25,184 bases of DNA from Gemmataceae bacterium (GTDB lineage: Bacteria > Planctomycetota > Planctomycetia > Gemmatales > Gemmataceae), in contig JADLBT010000264.1 in NCBI GenBank assembly GCA_020847555.1, positions 1 to 25,184 on the forward strand, in the 5' to 3' direction. Shown piece after piece: positions 15,872-23,781 of the stretch (the first letter of the stretch is position 1; every line of letters begins with the position of its first letter). The notes beneath the pieces were generated by a model that worked only from the letters and a program-made list of their open reading frames with translations, was not told where the DNA came from and did no database searches. Both the position numbers and the translations under genes were made by a program.

Positions 15872-17314
15872 TCAGAGCTGGCGCAGGAATGCCACCAGAT
15901 CTCGCTTCTCGTCCGCGGTGAGCCGCGTTTCCAGGACCAGGTTGAAGAACTCGACCACGTCTTCCAGCGTCAGCAGGCGGCCGTCGTGGAAGTACGGCGG
16001 CGATTCCTTGATCCCCCGCAGCGTGAACGTCTTGATCGGTCCCTGCGCCGTCGCCACCATCCCGTTGATCCTCTGCGGCTGGTAGAAGCGCTCGACCTTC
16101 AGGTTGTGCATCGAGTTGTCGGTGTAGTACGGCGCCGGGTGGCAGACGGCGCACTGCGCCTTGCCGAAGAACAGCTGCTGGCCGCGCATCTCCGGCGTGT
16201 CGGCCCCGAACTTCTTCGGATCGAGCTTGCCGTCCCACCCCAGGTTCGGCGCCGGTGGGAAGTCGAGCAGGTTCTGCATCTCGCTCATGAAGTGGACCTG
16301 GGTCGAGCGGTCCAGCCGATTGATACCCTTGATCATCGCCGCCACCGGGTCGCCGTCGAAGTACGCGCCCAGCTGCTCGAACTCGGTGAAGTCCTCGATC
16401 GTTTTGAGGGCGCGCTGCGACCCAAATAGCCGCGGCACGGTCACCCCGCGCAGGCTCGGCGTGTCGATGCGGCGCCGGTGCGATTGCGGGCGGATGTCGC
16501 CGACCAGGTGAGTCGCCGCCGACGTGTGGCCGTTGACGTGGCAGTCGAAGCACGTCACGCCCTTGATGCCTTCGGGATGGATCGTCTTGCGGCCGAAGGT
16601 GGCGTTGAACTGCTGCTGGGCGAACTGCGTCAGCAGCAGCCGCAGACCCTCCATGTCCTTGCTGTTGAGGATGCCCTGGAAGATCTCCTGGAAGTTCTCC
16701 AGCGTGACCACCTTGCCCTGCGACACGTCCCCCAGGTCCGGCCGGGTGGTCAGGAAGATGGCCGGCGGGAACTCCGGCAGGAAGTGCTCCGGCAGGTCGA
16801 AGTCGAGGTCGAACCGCTCCAGGCGGGCGAATTGCTTGATCTGGTGCTGCGGGAAGAGCATGCCGCCGACCGGGTGGTCCGGGTGGGGCAGCGGGAGATA
16901 GCCCTTCGGGAACAGCCCCCTGGCCCGGATCTCGTCGGGCGACAACCTGGCGAGCTGGTCCCACGTCATGCCCTTCGACAGTCGCGCCGTCGGCCCGACC
17001 GGGATCGGCTTGCCGCGGGTCATCTTGACCTTCCCGTCCACCTTCCGCTTCAGGTCGTAGCGCTCCTCCAGGAGAGCCTGCTGACGGGCGACGACGGCGG
17101 GTTTATTGGCCCTGTCCCTGGCCAGCATGGCAGCGAACGTTTCCTGGCCGAGGAGGACGGGGGTGATCTGGTCGTAGGTCGTCTTGCCGACGTCTCGTTT
17201 CGGGATCTCCTTGTCGCCCTGCTGGGTCAGGGACGGGGCGGCGAGGCAGAAGAGCAGGGCACATCCCGCGAGAGGCGGGAGGCCGATCCACAAACGATTG
17301 AGATTCGCACGCAC
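15872..17314 (-). CDS. Secreted di-haem cytochrome c peroxidase/MauG-like protein
   Basis: The 480-residue product starts at GTG 17314 with GGAGGA just upstream. It has a Sec signal (about residues 1-30, hydrophobic [17 protein letters not shown]). Two haem c motifs are present: CFDCH at 255-259 and CAVCH at 388-392, about 133 residues apart, similar to di-haem peroxidases. The blocks around [14 protein letters not shown] and [32 protein letters not shown] are typical of the CcP/MauG family. The region before the first haem is about 225 residues, much longer than in classical bacterial CcP, and contains [17 protein letters not shown]. Members act in the periplasm as peroxidases or as oxidising enzymes for protein substrates; which applies is unknown. 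It is divergent from the sulfatase gene across 312 bases. Confidence 0.88.
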   Translation of the reverse strand: MRANLNRLWIGLPPLAGCALLFCLAAPSLTQQGDKEIPKRDVGKTTYDQITPVLLGQETFAAMLARDRANKPAVVARQQALLEERYDLKRKVDGKVKMTRGKPIPVGPTARLSKGMTWDQLARLSPDEIRARGLFPKGYLPLPHPDHPVGGMLFPQHQIKQFARLERFDLDFDLPEHFLPEFPPAIFLTTRPDLGDVSQGKVVTLENFQEIFQGILNSKDMEGLRLLLTQFAQQQFNATFGRKTIHPEGIKGVTCFDCHVNGHTSAATHLVGDIRPQSHRRRIDTPSLRGVTVPRLFGSQRALKTIEDFTEFEQLGAYFDGDPVAAMIKGINRLDRSTQVHFMSEMQNLLDFPPAPNLGWDGKLDPKKFGADTPEMRGQQLFFGKAQCAVCHPAPYYTDNSMHNLKVERFYQPQRINGMVATAQGPIKTFTLRGIKESPPYFHDGRLLTLEDVVEFFNLVLETRLTADEKRDLVAFLRQL

Positions 17315-17626
17315 GATGTTCCTCCGGTAACAGAGCCAACTGCGGACAGGATCCGGGCGCCGACAGAGACGTTGCCGTTTTATCTAAGAACTGGCGGACC
17401 AAACCGCCGCGCTGATGCTGCGGGCTCGGACGGCATGGCGGCGGCGGGCAGCAAGAGCAGGCCGCACGGCACGCGGAACCCGCGCGCTCTCGGAACTATT
17501 TACGAGCCGGTGCGTCGGGTCGCCTCATACAACACCCGGCAACGGCGGAAGAGCCAACTCCCCGGAACCCCGTCACCGCTGCGGGTCAGGCTTGTCGGCC
17601 TGACTTACCTGAAAGGGAGGATTTTC
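17315..17626. other. Divergent non-coding gap, di-haem protein and sulfatase
   Basis: No gene is seen in these 312 bases. The frame upstream of the sulfatase ATG is open but lacks recognisable protein sequence. The gap must hold promoters for both neighbours; no pair of good -35 and -10 hexamers was found. A hairpin at 17585-17604 and the sulfatase ribosome site GAAAGGGAGG (17611-17620) are the only clear elements. Confidence 0.5.
17585..17604 (+). promoter_or_regulatory. Hairpin or operator-like dyad before the sulfatase
   Basis: GTCAGGC (17585-17591), loop TTGTCG, GCCTGAC (17598-17604) form a perfect 7-bp dyad that ends six bases before the Shine-Dalgarno sequence. It could be an operator or a leader hairpin that influences translation. 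No known motif was recognised. Confidence 0.4.
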
Positions 17627-19234
17627 ATGAATCGCTATGGTCTACTGGCGCTGGTCGGCCTGGCCGCCTGGGCCGGCTCGGCGGACGCCGGCCAGAAGCC
17701 GCGCAAGCTGAACGTACTGTTCATCGCCGTGGACGACCTCACCTGCGCCCTGGGGTGCTACGGTCATCCGCTGGCCAGGTCGCCGAGCATCGACAAGCTC
17801 GCCAAGCGCGGTGTACGGTTCGCTCGGGCGTACTGCCAGTACCCCCTGTGCAACCCGACGCGCGCCTCCCTCATGACCGGCATGCGCCCCGACACGACGG
17901 GCGTCCGGGAGAACGCCACCCACTTCCGCAAGGCCCTCCCGGACGCCGTTACCCTCGCCCAGCTGTTCCGCAACGCCGGCTACTTCGTCGCGCGCGTCGG
18001 GAAGATCTACCACTACGGCGTACCCGGCCAGATCGGCACCAGCGGGCTGGACGACCCGCCGTCGTGGGAGAAGTTCATCAACCCCAGAGGGCGCGACAAG
18101 GACGACGAGGAGATGGTCATCAACCTCCTGGCCAAGCGTGGCCTCGGCGGGTCGCTCTGCTACATGGTGGCGAAGGGGAAGGACGAGGAGCAGACCGACG
18201 GCAAGGTAACAACCGAGGCGATCAAACTCCTCGAACAGAACAGCGATCGGCCGTTCTTCCTGGCCGTCGGGTTCTACCGGCCGCACGTCCCGTGCGTGGC
18301 GCCGAAGAAGTATTTCGACACGTACCCGCTGGAGAAGGTGCAGCTGCCCAAGGGGCCGGACGGCGACCGCGACGACGTCCCGGCGGCCGCCCTGTCCGTC
18401 ACTCCGCCGCACTACGGGCTGTCCGAGAAGCAGTGCCGCGAGTTCCTGCGGTCGTACTACGCCGCAACCTCGTTCATGGACGCCCAGGTCGGTCGGCTGC
18501 TGGAGGCGCTGGACCGACTCGGGCTGCGCGAGAACACCATCGTCGTCCTGTGGGGCGACCACGGCTGGCACCTGGGCGAGCACGGGCTCTGGCAGAAATT
18601 GAGCCTGTTCGAGGAATCGGCCCGGGTGCCGCTCCTCATCGCCGTTCCGGGCTCGAAGCAGCAGGGCAAGACGTCGCCGCGCCTCGCCGAACTGGTCGAT
18701 CTCTACCCCACGCTCGCCGATCTGGCCGGCCTGAAGGCGCCCAAGGGGCTGCACGGGCAGAGCCTCAGACCGCAGCTGGACGACCCGAACGCGCCCGGCA
18801 AGAAGGCCGCGTACACCCAGGTGCAGCGCGGCGGCAAGAAGAAGGGCAAGGCGTTCATGGGGTACAGCGTGCGCACCGAGCGCTGGCGCTACACCGAGTG
18901 GGACGAGGGCCGGCAGGGCGTCGAGCTGTACGACCACGACAACGACCCGAAGGAGTTCCGCAACCTGGCAAAGGATCCGCAGTACGCGAAGGTGGTGACG
19001 GAACTGCGGCAGCTGCTGCGCGAGGGGATCCGGGCCGGCCGGCCGAAGGGGGCCGGCAACGCGCTGTTGCAGCCGCCCACGGAATTCATGGAATCGCGCC
19101 GGCTTGCGCTGGCTGGACGCCTGCTCGACCCCACGGCGAGTTCCCTTCGTGATTGCGCACTGTCCCTGCACCATACGCTGTCTGCTGTCGCTGCTCCTGC
19201 TGCCGTCGCCGACCGCCCCGACGGCCGGCGGTGA
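17627..19234 (+). CDS. Secreted sulfatase, iduronate-2-sulfatase-like
   Basis: The 535-residue product has a Sec signal ([18 protein letters not shown]) followed at once by [19 protein letters not shown], with metal ligands D36 and D37. The formylglycine motif C-x-P-T-x-R-like block [11 protein letters not shown] has C75 and R79. The closing metal-site block is [15 protein letters not shown] with D311 and H312. The spacing and the stretch [10 protein letters not shown] match iduronate-2-sulfatase-type enzymes, which remove sulfate from polysaccharides; planctomycetes carry many such enzymes. A sulfatase-modifying enzyme must convert C75. ATG 17627 has an ideal GGGAGG 6 bases upstream. After [11 protein letters not shown] a tail of about 45 residues is not family-like and overlaps another coding-like frame. 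The natural substrate is unknown. Confidence 0.94.
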   Translation: MNRYGLLALVGLAAWAGSADAGQKPRKLNVLFIAVDDLTCALGCYGHPLARSPSIDKLAKRGVRFARAYCQYPLCNPTRASLMTGMRPDTTGVRENATHFRKALPDAVTLAQLFRNAGYFVARVGKIYHYGVPGQIGTSGLDDPPSWEKFINPRGRDKDDEEMVINLLAKRGLGGSLCYMVAKGKDEEQTDGKVTTEAIKLLEQNSDRPFFLAVGFYRPHVPCVAPKKYFDTYPLEKVQLPKGPDGDRDDVPAAALSVTPPHYGLSEKQCREFLRSYYAATSFMDAQVGRLLEALDRLGLRENTIVVLWGDHGWHLGEHGLWQKLSLFEESARVPLLIAVPGSKQQGKTSPRLAELVDLYPTLADLAGLKAPKGLHGQSLRPQLDDPNAPGKKAAYTQVQRGGKKKGKAFMGYSVRTERWRYTEWDEGRQGVELYDHDNDPKEFRNLAKDPQYAKVVTELRQLLREGIRAGRPKGAGNALLQPPTEFMESRRLALAGRLLDPTASSLRDCALSLHHTLSAVAAPAAVADRPDGRR

Positions 19235-19261
19235 CGGCGACTGGATCGACCTGCCGCGCCT
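19149..19261 (+). pseudogene. Possible 5' remnant of a secreted-protein gene
   Basis: In a frame different from the sulfatase, GTG 19149 begins a signal-peptide-like sequence ([16 protein letters not shown]) followed by [16 protein letters not shown]. It is interrupted at the palindrome at 19262, after which the frame continues only as a shadow of the sigma gene. The overlap of 86 bases with the sulfatase end and the loss of anything after the palindrome suggest a decayed downstream gene. The hydrophobic run may be chance in GC-rich DNA. Confidence 0.3.
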
Positions 19262-19289
19262 CGACGAACGGCCGCGCGGCCGTTCGTCG
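19262..19289. terminator. Perfect 28-bp palindrome between convergent genes
   Basis: Two 14-base arms (19262-19275 and 19276-19289) are exact reverse complements with no spacer. The element lies between the sulfatase stop (19234) and the sigma-factor stop (19319 on the minus strand). The position suits a bidirectional terminator, although no T run is present. A protein-binding site is an alternative. Confidence 0.5.
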
Positions 19290-19318
19290 GGGGCGAAGAC
19301 CGCAAGCGGCCCGGACAG

Positions 19319-19891
19319 TCACCCGCGCGCGCCGAGGCGGCTGCGCAGGAACGCGCTCGCCTTGCGGAAATCGCTCTCGACCAGGCTGACCGACACCCCC
19401 AGCAGCTCCGCGATCTCCTGCACGGTGAACCCGCCGAAGAAGCGCAGCTCCACGATCTTCCCGTGCCGCTCGTGCAGCGTGCTCAGCTCGTTCAGCGCCT
19501 CGTGCAGGGCCAGCACGTCGAGCTGCTGCTCCTCGAAATAGCACATCGCCTCGTCGAGCGGCTCGCGCCGGCGCCCTTCCACCCGCTTGTCCGCGTCGCG
19601 CCGCCGGGCGTGGTCCACCAGCACCTGCCGCATCGCCCGCACTGCCGCGCCGAAGAAGAGACGCCGATCCTCGACGCTGTTGACGAAGTCGGCGTCGAGG
19701 AGTTTCGCGAACGCCTCGTTGACCAGCGCCGTCGGCTGCAGCGTGTGGTCGGGCCGCTCGTGGCGCATCAGCCCGCCCGCCACTCGCCGTAACTCGTCGT
19801 AGACCAGCTCGACCAGGCGGTTCACCGCACCCGCCTTGCCGGCGCGCACCTCGCCCAGCACGGTCGTCACGTCTTGCCGCGTGTTCGTCAT
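19319..19891 (-). CDS. ECF sigma factor, TIGR02999-like (planctomycete type)
   Basis: This 190-residue protein has the hallmark ELVYDELRRVAGGLMRHERPDHTLQPTALVNEAFAKLL region 2, then RRLFFGAAVRAMRQVLVDHARRRDADKR, and region 4 with LHERHGKIVELRFFGGFTVQEIAELLGVSVSLVESDFRKASAFL. It corresponds to the ECF family annotated TIGR02999, which is expanded in planctomycetes and often acts without a neighbouring anti-sigma gene; none is adjacent here. Some members are linked to serine/threonine kinases, but no kinase is in this window. ATG 19891 is preferred because GAGGG precedes it; the open frame extends to 19948. The gene converges on the sulfatase and is divergent from the TIM-barrel gene. Target genes are unknown. 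Confidence 0.92.
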   Translation of the reverse strand: MTNTRQDVTTVLGEVRAGKAGAVNRLVELVYDELRRVAGGLMRHERPDHTLQPTALVNEAFAKLLDADFVNSVEDRRLFFGAAVRAMRQVLVDHARRRDADKRVEGRRREPLDEAMCYFEEQQLDVLALHEALNELSTLHERHGKIVELRFFGGFTVQEIAELLGVSVSLVESDFRKASAFLRSRLGARG

Positions 19892-20056
19892 GGCAACCCT
19901 CGCCGGTTCCAGGGTTGTTATTGTCGCAAAGGAGCGCAGCGGCCGCAAGCGCGCCCGGCGGCTTGTCCACTCACTCCTGCGGCGCTACCCTGAACCTTGG
20001 CGAGCGCGGCATGCGTCCGGGAGAGATCGCGCCTCGCCGCCGCGGGGGATCGTCGC

Positions 20057-20878
20057 ATGAAGGCCTGCATCAGCGAAGCCACCACGCTGCCTCTGTCGTT
20101 CCGCGAGGACGTCGAGATTTATGCCGACGCCGGCTGCGCGGCGATGGAGGTGTGGCTTACCAAGCTGGAAGACCACCTCGACAGGCACTCGGTGGCGGAC
20201 ACGCACCGGCTGCTCGAGGACCGGCAGATGACGCTCGCCGCCGCCGCGTACCAGGGCGGGCTGCTGCTGTCGCAGGGCGAGCAGCGCAGGGTCCACTTCG
20301 ACCACTTCCGCCGGCGCCTCGATATCTGCCAGGAGTTCCGCATCCCGACGCTGCTGGTCGTCGCCGACTTCGCCGGCCAGGTGGACCGGACCGGACTGGA
20401 GCGGGCCGTCGTGTCGCTCGCCCAGGCGGCCCAGTGGGCGGCCGGGTTTGGGGTGCGGCTGGCCCTGGAGTTCCGCGGATCGGCGACGTTCTGCTCCAGC
20501 CTGGCGACCGCGCTGGTCCTGGTCGCCGCCTGCGGGGAGCCGAACGTCGGCGTCAACCTCGACGTGTTTCATTACTACACCGGACCGAGCAAGGAAGAAG
20601 ATCTCGCTCTGCTGACGCCGAATAATCTTGCCCACGTCCAGCTGTGCGACGTGGCCGGGGTGTGGCGCGAACTGGCGACCGACGCCGACCGCGTTCTGCC
20701 GGGCGACGGCGACTTCCGCCTGCAACCACTGATCGACCGGCTGCGCGCCCTCGACTACCAGGGGTACGTGGCGCTGGAACTGTTCAACCCGGAACTGTGG
20801 CAGACGAGGCCGCTGCAGGTGGCGGAGATCGGCCTGACGGCGCTGCGCAAGGTACTCGGCCTGGCGGAGGCGGCGTGA
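20057..20878 (+). CDS. Sugar-phosphate isomerase/epimerase (xylose isomerase-like TIM barrel)
   Basis: The 273-residue product has the AP endonuclease 2/xylose-isomerase-like TIM-barrel pattern. Probable metal ligands are at the ends of barrel strands: E138 in LALEFRG, D169 in VNLDVFHYY, H193 in AHVQLCD and E241 in VALELFNPE. The family interconverts or epimerises sugars, inosose or hydroxypyruvate. The ATG at 20057 is the likely start; an in-frame upstream start at 19997 would add 20 residues without family character. It lies upstream of the galactonate-dehydratase-like gene, with a transposase remnant between, so a joint role in sugar-acid catabolism is possible but not shown. The exact reaction cannot be assigned. 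Confidence 0.86.
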   Translation: MKACISEATTLPLSFREDVEIYADAGCAAMEVWLTKLEDHLDRHSVADTHRLLEDRQMTLAAAAYQGGLLLSQGEQRRVHFDHFRRRLDICQEFRIPTLLVVADFAGQVDRTGLERAVVSLAQAAQWAAGFGVRLALEFRGSATFCSSLATALVLVAACGEPNVGVNLDVFHYYTGPSKEEDLALLTPNNLAHVQLCDVAGVWRELATDADRVLPGDGDFRLQPLIDRLRALDYQGYVALELFNPELWQTRPLQVAEIGLTALRKVLGLAEAA

Positions 20879-20971
20879 ACCTTTTAGAGTCAGAGCTGCC
20901 AGGGCGACCGCTGGTTTCTCTAAACTATTACCTCGCTGGGGCCACCGACAACTCCCTGCGAGGCGGCACGG

Positions 20972-21196
20972 ATGTTACCCAAGGTCTTTCAGTCGTTCAT
21001 GGGGCGAAGCCCGAGCCGTGTCATGGCCCATGCCGTTCTGGAGAACCTCTTTCCATCGGAACGACTCGATGAACTGTTCGAGCAAACCGCCAGGCAGCCA
21101 TACCACCGCACCCTGCTGTTCTCCTCGGTCGGCGAGTTAATGCATGCGGTGGTCCTGGGGGTCGAGCCGACCGTCTGCGCCGAAGACGATCCCTGA
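20972..21196 (+). pseudogene. N-terminal remnant of an IS4-type transposase
   Basis: The 74-codon frame MLPKVFQSFMGRSP through LENLFPSERLDELFEQTA, RTLLFSSVGELMHAVVLGVEP resembles the beginning of the DDE transposases of IS4-type elements common in Gemmata-like genomes, where the full protein is several hundred residues. After VGVEPTVCAED the similarity ends and a stop follows, so the catalytic domain is missing. No terminal inverted repeats were found. The rest of the 357-base gap 20879-21235 has a more AT-rich start (20881-20935) but no recognised feature. Resemblance is from memory of the family, not from a search. Confidence 0.6.
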
Positions 21197-21235
21197 CGGG
21201 CAAACCCCTTCCCCCCACCCGCGAGGAGCACGACC

Positions 21236-22435
21236 ATGAACCGACGCGAATTCCTCAACACCACCACCGCCGCCGGGCTGGGCACGCGCGCTGCCGCCGA
21301 GCAGAACGCCCCGGTGCGCGCCCGCGACCCGCTGAAGATCACACGGCTGGAAACGTTCCTCGTCCGGCCGCGCTGGCTGTTCCTGAAGATCCACACCAGC
21401 GCCGGCATCGTCGGCCTGGGCGAACCTCTTGTCGAGGGCCGGGCCGAGACGTGCGCCGCCGCCGTCCGTGAGGTCGAGCCGTACCTCGTCGGCAAGGATC
21501 CGCGCCAGGTCGTCCACCACTGGCAGGCGATCTACCGCCACGCCTTCTACCGCGGCGGGCCGGTGCTGACGAGCGTCCTGAGCGGCATCGACATGGCCTT
21601 GTGGGACATCAAGGGCAAGGCGCTCGGCGTGCCAGTATACGAGCTGCTCGGCGGGCCGACCCGGCGCAGGGTGCGCGTCTACGCCCACGCACGCACCCCG
21701 GCCGACCTGCGCAAGGGGCTGCAGGCCGGCTTCACCGCGTTCAAGACCGGCCCGTTCTTCCGCCGCAACCCGCGCTACCTGGAGACGCCGGCCCAGGTAC
21801 TGTTCGCCGCCGAGCGCTTCGCCGAGCTGCGCCGCGTCGCCGGCAACGACGTGGACATCGCCATCGACTTCCACGGCAAGATCAGCCCGGCCCTCGCCAA
21901 GATCCTTATCCGGGCTCTGGAACCGCACAACCCGATGTTTGTCGAGGAGCCGGTCAACTGCCAGAACCACGACGTCATGGCGGAGATCGCCCGCGGCACC
22001 CATCTGCCGATCGCGACCGGCGAGCGCGTCTTCACCAAGTGGGGGTTCCGGGAAGTGCTGGAGAAGCGGGCGGCCACGATCCTGCAGCCGGACCTGTGCC
22101 ACGCGGGCGGCATCACCGAGGTGCGCCTCATCGCGGGCATGGCCGAGGCGTACTACGCGACCATCGCCCCGCACAATCCACTCGGGCCGATCTCGCTGGC
22201 GGCCGGTATCCAGCTGGCGGCGGCGATCCCGAACTTCCTGTGTCAGGAGCAGGTCAGCCTCGGCGAGGGCTACCTGCGGCAGCCGTTCGTCGTCAAGAAC
22301 GGCTACCTTGACGTACCGACACGTCCCGGCCTGGGCGTCGAGCTGGACGAGAAGGCGATGGCGGACAAGATCGGGCACAAGTGGCGCAACCGCGAAACCT
22401 ACGACGACGACGATGGGTCCGTCGTGGACTGGTGA
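21236..22435 (+). CDS. dgoD: Galactonate dehydratase-like enolase-superfamily enzyme
   Basis: The 399-residue protein is a mandelate racemase/muconate lactonising enzyme-type enolase. Metal ligands are D211 (AIDFHGK), E237 (FVEEPV) and E263 (ATGERVF); acid/base residues are H213 and H313 (APHNPLGPI), and E338. As I recall the E. coli DgoD numbering (D183, H185, E209, E235, H285, E310), all six fall at a constant offset of 28, a strong sign of D-galactonate dehydratase activity, although other sugar-acid dehydratases share the set. The N terminus MNRREFLNTTTAAGLG has a twin-arginine-like motif, suggesting export, but the hydrophobic part is weak. GCGAGGAG precedes ATG 21236. It likely acts in sugar-acid catabolism after polysaccharide breakdown. 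Confidence 0.88.
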   Translation: MNRREFLNTTTAAGLGTRAAAEQNAPVRARDPLKITRLETFLVRPRWLFLKIHTSAGIVGLGEPLVEGRAETCAAAVREVEPYLVGKDPRQVVHHWQAIYRHAFYRGGPVLTSVLSGIDMALWDIKGKALGVPVYELLGGPTRRRVRVYAHARTPADLRKGLQAGFTAFKTGPFFRRNPRYLETPAQVLFAAERFAELRRVAGNDVDIAIDFHGKISPALAKILIRALEPHNPMFVEEPVNCQNHDVMAEIARGTHLPIATGERVFTKWGFREVLEKRAATILQPDLCHAGGITEVRLIAGMAEAYYATIAPHNPLGPISLAAGIQLAAAIPNFLCQEQVSLGEGYLRQPFVVKNGYLDVPTRPGLGVELDEKAMADKIGHKWRNRETYDDDDGSVVDW

Positions 22436-22440
22436 CCGCT

Positions 22441-22482
22441 CCGGCCAGCCGGCGCCGGGGGATTTCGGCGCCGGCCGGCCGG
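22441..22482 (+). terminator. Strong hairpin after the dehydratase gene
   Basis: Arms 22441-22456 and 22467-22482 pair over 16 positions with one mismatch around a 10-base loop, starting 5 bases after the dehydratase stop. The stem is almost pure G/C and no T run follows. A terminator is likely, so the radical SAM gene may need its own promoter. Confidence 0.55.
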
Positions 22483-22547
22483 TTCGCCGCGCGGGCGGGT
22501 AAGATGAGCGAGGAGCAGAATCTCCGCAGCGGAACAGGAGAGCAGGC

Positions 22548-23681
22548 ATGTCCACATCGCCCTGCCCGTCGGGGCGCGGCCCAGGCCGGCCGGTCCGGCG
22601 CCGCACGCGCACCTTCCGGCCCAACTATCTGATGCTGGCAGGGACGTACCAGTGTAACCTGTCTTGCCCGCACTGCTCCGTCCCGATCGAGTGGACCGAC
22701 CGCCTCGACGTCGGGGCCGCGGTGCGCTTCCTCGAGGACGCCCACGCCCACGGCATCGGCGTCCTCGGCCTGACGGGCGGGGAGCCGTTCCTCTACCCCG
22801 AATTCGTGCTGGCGGTCTGTCGCCGCGCCGCGGACCTCGGGCTGCGGTTCGACCGGATCATGACGAACGGTGTCTGGTTCCGCGACGCGCTGGAACTCCG
22901 GGACGTGATGAGCGCGCTGGCGGCAGCGGGGTTTAGCGGCAAGATCGGGCTGAGCGTGGACAGGTTCCACGGCGTCCGCACCGAGGCGCTGGCGGCGTTC
23001 TGCCGCACCACTCGCCGCGTCTTTGGCCGTGACAATGTACTGTCACTGTCCTACGCCAGTCGCCGCCCCGATCAGGGTCTGGAGCCGGTCCGCGCCCTGG
23101 CCACGGCGCTCGGTGCGGTGGTGGAGTGGTCCGACCTGCTGGGGCGCTACCTGCTGGTGTCTGACGAGTTGACGGTGACGCTGAACTGGAACCACCTGGC
23201 GCCGGTCGAGCGGGCAGAGCGGTTCGCGGGAGCGTGGGATGGGACGTGGTTCGCGGAGGACTACTGCGAGGGGCCGGGGCAGGCGCTCATCGTGACACCG
23301 CGTGGCGACGTCAAGCCGTGCTGCGGGTTCGCCTCGGACCTGGAGCAGCTGACGATCGGCAATATCTACCGCGACACGGTGGCGCAGATCGTGCAGCGGG
23401 CGCGGCGGCACCCCTATGTCGGCAAGGTGTTCCGCCAGGGGCTGACCGCCATCCGCGACGAGATCCTGGCGGCCGACCCGCACGCCCTTCCCGGCGCCAC
23501 GTCGAACCACTGTTTCTTCTGCTGGTACGTCCTTTCAAAAGGTGTTTACGATGCAACGCGAGACGACCCTTCGGATCGCGTAGGCAGCGACGGCAGCCCT
23601 TGGGCGAAGATCAGGCAGTCGCTCCCTATGGTCAGCGACGGACCTGGCCCCTGCTCACGCGGCGGTTGCTCGAAGAAGTGA
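22548..23681 (+). CDS. Radical SAM/SPASM-type protein
   Basis: The 377-residue product starts at ATG 22548 with GGAGAG upstream. After a basic leader (RPVRRRTRTFRP) the radical SAM motif is CNLSCPHC, with C36, C40 and C43 for the 4Fe-4S cluster. It is followed by GVLGLTGGEPFLYPEF, the SAM-contacting GGE motif. Additional cysteines further on (C240, C258, C259 and C322, C325 in HCFFC) agree with a SPASM-like domain holding auxiliary clusters, around ALIVTPRGDVKPCCGF. The last residues contain a separate CSRGGC motif (C369, C374) in a tail of about 45 residues. Such enzymes modify peptides or act in cofactor synthesis; no precursor peptide gene was found nearby. The gene ends before a strong terminator. 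Confidence 0.87.
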   Translation: MSTSPCPSGRGPGRPVRRRTRTFRPNYLMLAGTYQCNLSCPHCSVPIEWTDRLDVGAAVRFLEDAHAHGIGVLGLTGGEPFLYPEFVLAVCRRAADLGLRFDRIMTNGVWFRDALELRDVMSALAAAGFSGKIGLSVDRFHGVRTEALAAFCRTTRRVFGRDNVLSLSYASRRPDQGLEPVRALATALGAVVEWSDLLGRYLLVSDELTVTLNWNHLAPVERAERFAGAWDGTWFAEDYCEGPGQALIVTPRGDVKPCCGFASDLEQLTIGNIYRDTVAQIVQRARRHPYVGKVFRQGLTAIRDEILAADPHALPGATSNHCFFCWYVLSKGVYDATRDDPSDRVGSDGSPWAKIRQSLPMVSDGPGPCSRGGCSKK

Positions 23682-23714
23682 GAACTGCCGTATCTGGCGG
23701 ACTTTCTGAAAGAC

Positions 23715-23748
23715 ACGACACCCCGGCCTGGCCACGCCGGGGTGTCGT
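23715..23748. terminator. Rho-independent-like terminator, bidirectional
   Basis: A perfect 13-bp stem (23715-23727 and 23736-23748) with an 8-base loop lies 34 bases after the radical SAM stop and 34 bases from the stop of the minus-strand gene at 23782. It is the strongest simple hairpin in the window. Confidence 0.7.
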
Positions 23749-23781
23749 TGCTGCGGTGACTGGAAAAGGCGTTTTCCACGA

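Noticed and set aside
16478..17626. Upstream extension of the sulfatase frame
   Set aside because: It is antisense to the di-haem gene and non-coding gap; the signal peptide and ribosome site fix the start at 17627.
17642..19174. Minus-strand frame of 510 codons opposite the sulfatase
   Set aside because: Shadow of the sulfatase; no recognisable domain.
20920..20940. Promoter-like TAAACTATTA before the transposase remnant
   Set aside because: AT-rich, but no matching -35 at proper spacing; probably part of the old element's end.
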